Positions 1 to 9,300 of a stretch of DNA of 64,000 nt are shown one piece after another. How positions within the stretch are numbered: the first letter of the stretch is position 1; the number at the start of each line of letters is the position of its first letter. The stretch comes from Isoetes taiwanensis. Lineage: Eukaryota; Streptophyta; Lycopodiopsida; Isoetales; Isoetaceae. The notes beneath the pieces were generated by a model that had not been told where the DNA came from, did no database searches, and saw only the letters and a list, made by a program, of their open reading frames with translations. The DNA is taken from assembly GCA_021234155.1 (NCBI GenBank), contig JAJEKV010000030.1:2629842-2693841 (forward strand). Direction: 5' to 3'. The position numbers and the translations under genes were made by a program.

Positions 1-285
1 CGTATTGGTTCTAGCCCCATTGTGTAGTGCTGAGTCACATCATAGCCCCCATAGCCCGGTGGGCTCTTATGCACAGGCCGCATATCATAGGAACTAAGGG
101 ATCTAACTAGGAGCATACTACGTACTGGCTACTAGGTCTCTACCCTCCTTCCCAATACAGGAGGAGTAAACATGATCAACCAACATCACATAACATCATA
201 TCATGATAATCATCATAAGAACATCTTAACCTAATCATACATATCTAACTTACAGTTAGGGTTCCTTGATTAGGGTTCAAGATGT
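1..285 (-). repeat. Partial LTR of an older gypsy relative
   Basis: Read on the minus strand, this stretch resembles the middle of the LTR at 286-1857: it shares the 'tgtattgggaagg' block followed by 'gtagagacct' and the 'cggcctgtgca' block. Its right end (about 225-280) also matches the reverse complement of 52160-52215. It is therefore part of a diverged LTR in opposite orientation, cut at 285 by the insertion of the 13-kb element. The continuation is at 13426 onward. It contains no gene. Confidence 0.75.
281..285. repeat. Target-site duplication, left copy (GATGT)
   Basis: GATGT immediately precedes the LTR start TGTGACG at 286 and is repeated at 13426-13430 directly after the 3' LTR end CGTCACA. 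A 5-bp duplication is the normal size for Ty3/gypsy integration and fixes both element ends. Confidence 0.95.
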
Positions 286-1857
286 TGTGACGTTCCAGCA
301 CAGTATACGGTCCCAGGACGTATACTATACTGCCTCGACACGCGTACACGCCACTCCGACTGACGTGTACGCCGACGTGTAGCCAGGTGGGTAGCCCCTA
401 GGGGGCAACTTGCTAGGTATGTGCATTTATTATAAATGTGCACATTTACCAATGTGCACATTTATTAAGGTGCACACCTCCCCATGTAGATACATTTATG
501 CCACCTAGCCATTAAAGGCAAGTGGGCCATACCCAATTATCCCACATGCCTAAAGGGATAATTGGAAACCCTAGCCCTAACCCCTTGTCTATTTAGGTAG
601 GAGAAACCCTAACTTGCCCATTTTCGTTCCTAGGGTTTTAGAGCTCGGTTTTGGCTGCTCCAAGAGCCAAAACTGCCTCCCAGACTCTGTCTGAGCGAAT
701 TGCACCATTAGTTTCCCTTGATTCGAGCAGTTTAGCAGGATGGTCGAGTTCAGAGCAGGAGGAGCAAGCCAAGGATTAGTCAATTTAATAGTCTAAACCG
801 TCTTCTAGTCATTGAATCAGTAGGTTTAGCCTATTAAATTGCCCATAGCAGCCCTCTAGATCTCTAGATACCAGACTCTAACTAAAGAACCTAACTCTAT
901 GAGATAGATTAGATCTAGTTCTTTCGTTCTTCTGTGATGTATATGGATGGTGTATCTCTGTGAACTCCTTGTATTGGGAAGGGGGGTAGAGACCTCAAGC
1001 TTAGTAGTAGATGCTCCTAGATTATCCTCTCTAGCACACTGTAGTTTCGGCCTGTGCACAAGAACCACACCTGGTTGTGGGTGAAGGGGCCAGACTGGCT
1101 TAGAAGGAGGTTCGTGTTCTGACTCTTGAATGATCCCTCTGGTGTGTAAGGCCTACCGGGGATCATTGTGACTAGGTCTAATGGCTAACCACTGCGTGCG
1201 GGTAAGGCATGGACTCGACACCCGTGAAGTGGTGTTCACTTTCCAGTGGGTTAAGTCGAATAAGGGCAGTGGCCCTCTAGTCACCTTGAGTCAAGATGGA
1301 GACCTCGGGGTGGGAGAGATCCCCTACCCGCCCCATTGAACCGGGAGATGCAACCCAGAATAGCCCCTTTGGCTATGCATCCCGTGAACTACTGGTCCAG
1401 TCCCAACACTCTTCACCCTACTCCAAAGTGTGCACATGAGGGACGGATGGAGTGGACAACCTAAAGCCATGTTCTTATGCCAGCCAAATCCATTGCCATG
1501 AATTGGCTCCCAGAATGAACTACGGAGACCCAAGCCGTCAGTCATCCCTTCGAGTCTGAGCCTTGGGTAGGATTTCCCCTATGTATTGTGCTGACCTTTG
1601 TCTATGCAGATGTTGATGCACCACCCTTCGCGGTGGGTATGTGATGATGTTATGTACTGACATGTATGTTTACGCTTCCACAGCTAGGTAGGCCCTGAGG
1701 GAGACGGGGTAAAATGACCCCTTCACTCTTCCCACTGGAACCCGTCACGGTTGCAGTGTCATGTGGAGGGCCCTGTATCGGCATGGAGCTGGTATGGGGA
1801 TGGACTCCTGTTTGTATAACGGTGAGTGCAATCAGATACTAGTAGGGGGACGCCACG
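286..1857 (+). repeat. 5' LTR of the 13-kb element
   Basis: About 1.57 kb, starting TGTGACG and ending in a CGCCACG variant of the CGTCACA terminus. It aligns along its whole length with 11847-13425. The visible differences are scattered substitutions, an 8-bp indel near 775 (against about 12336), a cluster of changes at about 1320-1550, and a difference near 1831-1840. A self-complementary 'gtgcattt...aaatgtgcac' motif lies at about 421-443 with further GTGCAC copies to 475. I could not identify the transcription start. Confidence 0.95.
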
Positions 1858-1858
1858 G

Positions 1859-1871
1859 TGGTATCGTGAGC
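1859..1871 (+). other. Primer binding site (Met-tRNA type)
   Basis: TGGTATCGTGAGC starts one base after the 5' LTR. It resembles the common plant site TGGTATCAGAGC with a small internal difference. A divergent relative has a comparable site on the minus strand next to its LTR near 55485. Confidence 0.8.
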
Positions 1872-2063
1872 AATGTTCTTGGTGACCAAGAGCAAAGCAC
1901 TGACCATGCTCCCAGTAGTACTAACTTGATAGGATCCTTGAACCTCGAAAATGGGAAAAACAATTTCTCATTTTTGTAGTATATGCTAAGCTAGTAACAG
2001 TTAAAATGAATGAAAACATAAAAAGACTAAAATTAGTGAGCCAAACCTTCAAAAAGTAGGATG

Positions 2064-2130
2064 GTCTCACACGTCGCGCCAGGACAGATAATGAGAATCT
2101 CATTTTTGGGCTGGGCGCAACGTGTGAGAC
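2064..2130 (+). repeat. 67-bp inverted repeat, copy 1
   Basis: The left arm begins GTCTCACACGTCGCGCC and the right arm ends GGGCGCAACGTGTGAGAC. The arms are nearly perfect reverse complements, and the middle (ATGAGAATCTCAT) is also self-complementary, so the whole unit can fold. It is 214 bp upstream of copy 2. Confidence 0.95.
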
Positions 2131-2277
2131 ATTCAGCCTCAAACACCCTAAAAAGTCATGAATTTCAGAGAAATAACTTGATAATTCTAATTTTAAGCTA
2201 GGAATTAGTTAGAATTGGTACGTTACATTTCAAAAACATGCTTAGAAAGTATAAGATTTAGCATCAGAATCTACCAT

Positions 2278-2344
2278 GTCTCGCACGTCGCGCCAAGACA
2301 GAAAATGAACTTTTCATTTTCGGGCTGGGCGCAACGTGTGAGAC
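2278..2344 (+). repeat. 67-bp inverted repeat, copy 2
   Basis: Same length and arms as copy 1 (left arm GTCTCGCACGTCGCGCC), with core ATGAACTTTTCAT. It ends 78 bp before the TATA box of the H3-like gene. The left edge reads TGTCTC, the classic auxin-response-element core; this may be coincidence. Confidence 0.95.
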
Positions 2345-2422
2345 CATGCTTAAATTTAAGTGTTTTACGTGTTTTAGGTGACCCAAAAAGGTAGTTTGAA
2401 ATTTGACCTAAAATCGGCCGCC

Positions 2423-2430
2423 TATAAATA
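2423..2430 (+). promoter_or_regulatory. TATA box of the H3-like gene
   Basis: TATAAATA inside 'cctataaatagacc', 102 bp before the ATG at 2532. The matching box at 4415-4422 sits in a similar sequence context and at a similar distance from its ATG. This supports an internal Pol II promoter rather than expression only from the LTR. Confidence 0.8.
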
Positions 2431-2531
2431 GACCTAGGCCCCCCCATTTCCGCGTCCCTTCCTTAAGAAATCTGCTCTCATTTGCCAAGGCGATCTTCTG
2501 GCGCACAGCTCGGATCGGCGAACCGTCGAAT

Positions 2532-3829
2532 ATGGCCCGGACAAAGCAGACTGCCAGGAAGCCCCGCCCAGGCGAATCTTCCAGCGCCCATGATCCCGCC
2601 CTGATACAGAGGATACTTCAGGAGCGCCTTTTCAGGCATGGCCAGTCTTCTTCAAGTGAGGAGGCGGATCCGGACGAACACCAAAGCGAAGGATCCCAGC
2701 AGCGAGAGGAGGATGCACACTCTGATGCGGGAACAGAGGTCCTAGGCGAGGAGCAGCCAGACGTCATGCACCAGATCCTCGAAGAAATCGCAGAGGAGAA
2801 AAGGAGGAGGAAAGAGGAACAAGATCGGGTGGCCGAAGAACGTGAAGAGCAGAGGCAACCAACAATCGAGGTGCAACTTGAAGCTTGGGCTCGTTTGAAG
2901 GAGGCTGAGGAGAGAGAGGAACAGCGGCAGCCGAGGCTCAACCCAGCTGAAGAAGAAGACCTTACAGCGTTTATCAAGAAGTACGAAGCCAAAGAGCGCC
3001 ACCGAGAAAAGAAGAGAAAGAGGCAAGAGGAGGAGCCGAGCACAGCCGACAAGCTGAAGAAGAGGAAGGCGAAGGGCATAAAGGCGGGCAAAAGAACAGT
3101 CGTGAGGGTTGAGCGGGTAAGGGGTTTAGTCATCAACGAGCCATCAGGCGAACAGACCCCGCCCTCCACCGACGATTCAGATGAAGACTACGTCCCCAAC
3201 ACTGAGGGGGCAAGCTCTTCAAAACCCCCAGTTGTGGAGCAGGTAGTACCCGAGCAGGAGCAGCACAGGCACCGAAGCCCCCACCCTACCCAACGTGGGA
3301 TAAAGTCAAAGCACCGCAGCCACAACGGGAGGCATATGTGATAGACCCCGTAAAGGTCTATCAAAAGAAGATGAGGGAACATAACGCCTTCATGGCGAAG
3401 TGGGAGGCATATAACGCATACTATCAGTAGAACAGGGTACGGACTATCGAGGGCGGACATCCGACAAAGAGCCAGACCCTGAAACCGCCACCACCGAAGC
3501 CCAAGGTTCCTAGAGCACCCGGGAAGAAGCGGACCGACAGGAAGGAGACGGAGAGGAGAGCTCTCAAGAAGATCCGGCACTTCCAGCGAAGTTACGGGTT
3601 TTTGATCCCCCGCGCACCGTTCCAACGCCTAGTCCGAGAAGTTATGCAAGAGTACAACACAGATATGAGGGTGACCGACGAAATGTTGTTGTGCCTACAG
3701 GAGGCAGCAGAGCAGAAACTGGTGCAGCACTTCGAAGATTCGACGGCCTGCATAGTTCACGCGAAGAGGGTCACACTTATGAGGCAAGACATGCATCTTG
3801 CTAGTCATATAAAGGGAGAACGCCCTTAA
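2532..3829 (+). pseudogene. Histone H3-like protein with long linker, carried by a retrotransposon
   Basis: The ATG at 2532 begins M-ARTKQTARK, identical to histone H3 residues 1-9, then diverges (Pro in place of Ser10). A linker of roughly 330 residues follows, rich in Glu, Lys and Arg, with heptad-like Glu/Arg stretches (about 2760-3030) and basic clusters (KKRKRQ, KKRKAKG). The C-terminus (3551-3829, another frame) is an H3 histone fold: KKIRHFQRS (alphaN), PFQRLVREV from 3617 (alpha1), LQEAAE from 3695 (alpha2), HAKRVT from 3758, ending IKGERP. Canonical H3 has PFQRLVREI, LQEAAE, HAKRVT and IRGERA. Loop 1 has the canonical H3 length, unlike plant CENH3. The whole is about 430 codons against 136 for H3. 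This copy is broken by a frameshift between about 3250 and 3340 and a TAG at 3428-3430. The role is inferred: nucleosome incorporation or chromatin mimicry. An intron instead of the frameshift is possible but I see no good splice pair. Confidence 0.93.
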
Positions 3830-3957
3830 ACATTTTTTTGTTAATATAAAGAAATTTTGGTTAAATAATATGTTTAATCTTGCTTAATTAGGTTAAGATA
3901 TTGAATTCTGGCTTTTGTTTTGATTAAATTGGACTTTTTGAGCAAAATTGAGACGAT

Positions 3958-4024
3958 GTCTCACACGTCGCGCCAGGACAGAAAATGAACTTTTCATTTT
4001 CGGGCTGGGCGCAACGTGTGAGAC
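3958..4024 (+). repeat. 67-bp inverted repeat, copy 3
   Basis: Differs from copy 2 only at two or three positions (left arm GTCTCACACGTCGCGCC, spacer AGGACAG). It lies 128 bp after the stop of the H3-like gene and 134 bp before copy 4. Confidence 0.95.
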
Positions 4025-4157
4025 CATGCCCCAAAAATGCCCAAAACAGCTCCAAATTGATCAAATAAGGGGTCAATTTTGCCTAACTCGGCGAGTCCAG
4101 TAGAATTAGATCCTTAGATCACCCAAATTAGACAACTTTAGCCCATCTAGAGCCAAT

Positions 4158-4224
4158 GTCTCACACGTCGCGCCAAGGCAGAAAATGAACTTTTCATTAT
4201 CGGTCTGGGCGCAACGTGTGAGAC
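4158..4224 (+). repeat. 67-bp inverted repeat, copy 4
   Basis: Same arms and length; the core reads ATGAACTTTTCAT with small changes (TTATCGGTCTGGGC) on the right side. It lies 190 bp before the second TATA box. Confidence 0.95.
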
Positions 4225-4414
4225 CTCTCAGCATTTTCTTCACCATGCCATATCCAAATGATCTCTAGTCGTTGCAATGGTTTATTAGTTGACTTTAGCA
4301 TGCTCAAACCCTAAAAGTAGTCTTCAAATTCTCATTTGCACCTCTTAATAGATCAGAATCGCCCAATCACAGTAAAATTCTAGGTCATCCAAAAATTAGG
4401 GTTTTCCCTTTTTC

Positions 4415-4422
4415 TATAAATA
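4415..4422 (+). promoter_or_regulatory. TATA box of the second extra gene
   Basis: TATAAATA in 'tctataaataggtcccc', 115 bp before the ATG at 4537. It is a paralogue of the 2423 promoter by its downstream sequence blocks. Confidence 0.8.
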
Positions 4423-4536
4423 GGTCCCCCATTTCCCACTTATCACCCTACAAGTTTGCTCTTGACTGTTTAGGCGATCTTCCATCTCACTGAGGCGCTT
4501 CTGCATTTGTTTGCTAGTCTCTTCTTCGCTAGATCA

Positions 4537-6059
4537 ATGGCCACTGCTGACTTCAGGCGATGGTACAGCGCCAGTGCCCATGCTGCCGAGGCTGATGTCA
4601 ACGACATCTTCCGAGTCTTTTGGAAAGAAATAGATGTCCAAGCCACTCTGAATGCAACCCCAGCATATAGGCAAGTTTTAGCAGAATTCCAAGCTAGGGT
4701 AGGACCCTCCCTAATGCAGCTCCCCCTTGCATAGGGTATTTTGTTCCCCGCCCATCCCTTCAAGCAGCCTTGGGGGATGTTCCGAACATTGCCAAATACT
4801 TGACAAACAAGGCACAGAGGCTGCCAGACTACATGGTCCTGACAGTTGACAGGACCAAGTATTTTTCCTACACTGCCGCCTTAGCCATTTTCCTTTCCCA
4901 TCGTGCCGAAAACCCAACGGGGGGAACCTCTATTCCTCCCATGGAAGTAGACCCCATAGCAGCCTCAGCAGCAGAGCAGATGCTTTTGCAGTACCAGCAA
5001 GAGCAAGAAGGAAGAGAAGAAGAAGAGGAGTCGGACGACGAAGAGTACACGGAGCTCGACTCAGAGGAAGAACGGCGGCAGGCAGAAGAGGAGCTGGCCA
5101 ACTTCGAGCGGAGCCAGCAGACCCTCAGAGTCGCTCCCCCACTTGGGCTAGGCATCACAAGCCTAGCCCCCATCATCATCAACGGAGAGGAGTATCTACT
5201 CCTCAGCGACATCCAGAACCTTCCCGAATGCAGGGAGAACGAGTTCCGGATTGACGAGCTACTGCACCAACTACGGCAGTCCGACTTGGATGACTTCATC
5301 GTCAGGGGAGTCTCAGACTTTCCACTTCAAATCAGGGAAGCCGACACCTACACAGGGGAGTCGACTTCCGACATCCAGGCCTACGGCAACATAAGACAGG
5401 TTATGGAGGCTCGAGAATTGCCATCTGAAGAGGAGTTCCTCGCCATTCAGGAACGGATGGGGATCAGAGGCAAGACCACAAGCATCTTGATGCCAAGCTC
5501 CTCGATACCACCTCGCGCAAGAGGAGCAGGAATCGACATCAGGCGAGTCGACTCCACAATTGCAGACTACCGGGAACTGACTGAGGTAGAGGTCGACGAA
5601 TACGCCGGGCAGCACAGAGCTGGAGGCCAAGCAAGTGGAGAATCTTCAGCGACACACAATGACAGGTCACTGAGGTACTACCTGCCCCTGCTGCTGGACG
5701 GGAGAATAGCGGTGATACACCGCAAATTCAGCCCCCGGGGTGAAGAAGAAGTGTTCATGCTTATTGCACTCTCAGGCTTCGGCAGGCATGCTCGAATAGC
5801 GACAAATGTCGACTATGCTATCCTAGTCAAGAGAGCAATGGCACTTGACATCTTCGACTTCGCTGTGCCCTACCGACGGCAGGGAAGATTGGCGGTAACC
5901 GCGGCCTACACCGCCGACCGCAGAGTAGAAGAGTTGGTGTCAGCCTTGCAGGGCGGGACGTCAACCAATGTTCTCAGGAACTTGGGACGCTCGGTAGGAA
6001 CGGCCCAAGTTAAGAAGTTCCTCGAGGACAACCCATCTTACCGGCGATTTCAAGAATAG
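4537..6059 (+). pseudogene. Unrecognised acidic retrotransposon protein (second extra gene)
   Basis: The ATG at 4537 gives MATADFRRWY and about 65 residues in one frame, ending at a stop at 4732-4734. The adjacent frame is open from 4698 to the TAA-type end at 6059 and continues the same protein, so one indel near the C-run 4722-4726 separates them. The intact product would be about 505 residues. It has a globular N-terminal part, an acidic block (about 5010-5110, EEEEESDDEEYTELDSEEE), a middle region and a basic C-terminal part (about 5660-6059). I recognise no family: it has no zinc knuckle, protease or histone fold. It sits between the H3-like gene and gag and has its own promoter, so it is probably an accessory protein expressed with the H3-like one. 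It could be a partner or chaperone of the H3-like protein, but the sequence does not show that. Confidence 0.75.
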
Positions 6060-6340
6060 TTAGACTCTTGATCCCGAAGATTTTGTATTACGATATTATA
6101 TAATATAAATATAATTTCTTTTACACTTCAAATGTTTTGTTGATGTATTTTGTTCCACAACTATACCAACAAACATATATAATGCAAGAGAACAAATAAA
6201 ACTAACCATATAGCCATGAACTACTTGTGTATGCAGCTAGAGACCCGAGCTCAGGGGAACGACAACGCTGAGACCATAGGGAAGAACAGAGTCCACCCAG
6301 ACCACTCCCGGCAAGGAGCCTGTATGAAGCATTTGGACCC
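6060..6340 (+). other. Spacer between second extra gene and gag
   Basis: AT-rich with a run resembling a TATA region (tattatataatataaatata, about 6092-6112) and a possible 3' splice site (tgtgtatgcag, ending near 6237) about 100 bp before the gag ATG. Either could help gag-pol expression past the two upstream genes; neither is proved. Confidence 0.45.
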
Positions 6341-9300
6341 ATGACCCCAGAGGAGGAAGTGTCGCAAATGAGAAGGGACCTTGAGCAGACAAAGGCTTTC
6401 CTGGCCGCACAAGCAGGAGTTGGTTCGGAGGGCAACGCTCAGTTGCCACAAGCATCAGCTCGAAAAACAGGAAAGGACAAGAAGAGGAGCAAGAGAAGGA
6501 GGGCCTCCAGCACGGAATCCTCCGACTCAAGCTCGGACTCAGACTCTGACTCCGAGGAAGAGGCTGAACCAGTGCAGAACCGGAGGGATGACAGACCCAA
6601 AGAGGCGAAGACCTCGGACTACCAGAAGAAGGTAGATTCAGCTTTGGGAAACGTATGGAAGGCCAGGAAGCTCGAGCAATTCTCAGGCGAGAACAGATCA
6701 GGCATGGAAGCGGAGGCTTGGCTCGATGAAATGAGCGAATATGGCAACGCTTATGGTATGAAGGACAAGGATAAAGGCAGGGTGGCAACAGCCAACCTGA
6801 AAGGAGCAGCACGCATTTGGTGGAAGGGTTATGCCAAGGCCCATGGCTTAAGCAGGGATGCTTGCAGGTTCAGGAAGTTTGCTAAAGCTTTCAAGCGCCA
6901 CTACGTCCCAAGAGAGCACAAGTCCAACATGATGCAGCAGTTTGACAGGTTGCAACAGGGGAACAAGTCAGTCCATAAATATACAGAGGAATTCATGAGA
7001 CCAAGGCTTTATGTGCCAAAGTTAAGTGAAAAGCATGCAGTAGAGAGCTATATTGAAGGGCTGAATGATGAGATCCGCAAGCTTGTAAGGGCAATAAAAT
7101 CAGAAGCAGAGTCCAAGGCAATAAGCTTGCAAGGGATGGGACCTCAGAATAGCGGGCAGAGGCAGCACTATTACCAGGACAAAGGCAAGGCAGCAGGGAG
7201 TTATAGCCCTAGAGCGGCAAGCCCAGGTCCAGCTAGAGCCCCATATGGTGGCAACCAGGGGAAGCAGCAGGAGAAAAAGCAGGTGTCCTTCAAGGACAAG
7301 CAGGAGGGGTCAAACTACTCCAAAGCAGTGCGATCCTTTTTGCAGGCTATGCCCAAGGAAAAGAGGCAAGAGTGCATAGAAAAGCAGCTTTGTTTCAGGT
7401 GCTTCCAGCCAGGCCATAGGACAGCGAACTGCCCCTACGTCATGAGTGCAGCACTAGCGGAGTTGGGAGATTGGGACACTCCGTCTGACGACGACGGTGA
7501 GGCAGCCCGCGACTATATTCAGGGTGAGTGTCATATCTTTGCCGCAATAGACACAGAACAAGCAGAGAACCAGTATAAGGTAATTTCTACAGTAGGGAAG
7601 GCCAAGGCCAAGTCTTTCATAGTCCTGATAGACTCGGGAAGTAGCCATAACTTTGCATCCCCAAGAATGGTAGAAATGTTGAAGCTCAAGCCTTTGAAGT
7701 CCAAGCCAAGACCCGTGGTGTTGGCAAACGGGGGAGTAAGGCATACAGCAGGCAAAAGAATCAACTTCGACATTGAATTGCCGGGAATCAACATTCAGAT
7801 TGGGGCAGAGGTGATGAACATTGGAAAGTATGACTTAATCATCGGGATGGAGTATCTTGGTCCAGCAGGAGCCGTCATTGATTGTGGAAAGCGGAAGGTG
7901 ACTCTCACAGCACCCAATGGCAAGATCATAGAGATCACAGGTAAAGAAGTTGTTCCCATAATGCAGTGCATGTCTAGTAAGCAGCTGTTCAGGTGCATAA
8001 AGAGTGAGCAGGTAGCTTATATCTTCAAGCTCGAGATCCAAGAGCCCGAATCAGAAGAAGGTAAGGAAGATAAGAACCTCAGCAAGTTGCCCAAGCAAGT
8101 AGCTGGGTTGATCACGGAGTTCCATGATCTCTTTCCAGATGAGATCAAACAGCTCCCTCCTTATAGGGGAGTCGAGTGTGAGATAGCACTCGAACCGGGA
8201 ACGAAGCCGACAAGCAAGGCCCCATATAGAATGACGACGCAGGAGCTGACGGAGCTAAAGAAGCAATTGCAGGAATAGCTCGACCTAGGCTTCATTAGAC
8301 CTAGCGTCTCGCCGTTTGGAGTGCCTATTCTCTTTGTCAAGAAGAAGGATGGCAGTTTGAGGATGTGCATAGACTATAGGCAGTTGAATAAGCACACCAT
8401 CAAGAACAAGTATGCGCTCCCCAGATCGGATGACTTGATGGATCAGCTCCAAGGTGCAAAGGTCTTCTCCAAAATTGACTTAAGATCAGGCTATCATCAG
8501 ATCCGGATAAAGGAGGAAGATATCCATAAAACCGCTTTCAGAACGTGGTGTGGGCACTATGAGTTCACGGTAATGCCTTTCAGCTTATCGAATGCCCCAG
8601 CAACATTCATGAGGCTCATGAATGACATCTTCAGGGAGTTCTTGGACACCTTTGTGATAGTATTCTTTGATGACATTTTGGTGTATAGCAGATCCTTGGA
8701 AGAACACGTGCAACACTTAAGGAGAGTGTTTGAGAAATTAAGGAGGCACCAGTTGTACGCCAAATTGTCGAAGTGTCACTTCGCAACGGAGAAGGTGGAA
8801 TACCTGGGCCATGTGATCTCGACGGAAGGCATTTCGACGGATCCTGCTAAGATTGAAGCCGTCATTCAGTGGCCGGCACCGAAGAATGTGCATGAGGTGA
8901 GAAGTTTCCTTGGCCTAGGAGGGTATTACAGGAAGTTCGTGAAGAACTTTGCTAAGATAGTGCCCCCGCTAACGGACTTGACGAGGGCGGAAAAAGTGAA
9001 AGATTGGGCAGACCATTGGCACAAGAAAGCCCAAGCAGGGTTTGAGTTGTTGAAGGAAGCTTTAACGACCGCCCCCGTCTTGACCTTGCCAGACCCAGAG
9101 AAAGATAAGCATGTGGCGACAGATGCGAGTAAGATAGCCACAGGTGCAGTGCTCATGCAGGAAGAGCGTGTGGTAGCATATGATTCAAGGAAGATGAACG
9201 ACCCCGAAACACGCTACCCCACCCATGATCAGGAATTGCTTGCGGTTGTTTGGGCATTAAGAATTTGGAGGCACTACCTCTTGGGAAGGAAATTCCAATT

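Larger units (their letters stand above)
1872..2531 (+). promoter_or_regulatory. Leader and promoter region of the H3-like gene
   Basis: This 660-bp stretch holds inverted repeats 1 and 2, then a TATA box, then about 100 bp of leader to the ATG at 2532. The part just after the primer site (about 1875-1985) has a diverged counterpart on the minus strand at about 55350-55485. I see no coding sequence. The segment after the TATA box shares the blocks 'CCCCCATTTCC' and 'GGCGATCTTC' with the promoter at 4415-4536, so the two promoters look duplicated. Confidence 0.8.
3830..4536 (+). promoter_or_regulatory. Intergenic region: end of H3-like gene, promoter of second extra gene
   Basis: AT-rich sequence after the H3-like stop, then inverted repeats 3 and 4, then a TATA box at 4415-4422 and about 114 bp of leader. 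The architecture copies that upstream of 2532: a pair of 67-bp inverted repeats spaced about 200 bp, TATAAATAG, a CCCCCATTTCC block and a GGCGATCTTCC block. Confidence 0.8.

Noticed and set aside
2618-3169. Long minus-strand ORF opposite the H3-like gene
   Set aside because: It is a shadow of the Glu/Lys-rich linker (Ser/Leu/Cys-rich translation) with no recognisable domain.
3602-3829. A separate 75-residue histone-fold gene
   Set aside because: The codon at 3602 is TTG, not ATG, and the same frame is open from 3431 with the alphaN helix; it is the C-terminal part of the 2532 gene.
2532-3829. Possibility that the H3-like protein is CENH3
   Set aside because: Loop 1 has canonical H3 length and the tail is exactly H3; CENH3 tails and loop 1 differ. 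Kept as H3-like.
4770-6059. Independent 429-codon ORF starting at 4770
   Set aside because: The first codon is TTG and the frame is open from 4698; it is the frame-shifted continuation of the protein starting at 4537.
8276-8278. Programmed stop read-through between protease and RT
   Set aside because: A second TAG occurs in the integrase where recoding makes no sense; point mutation is simpler.
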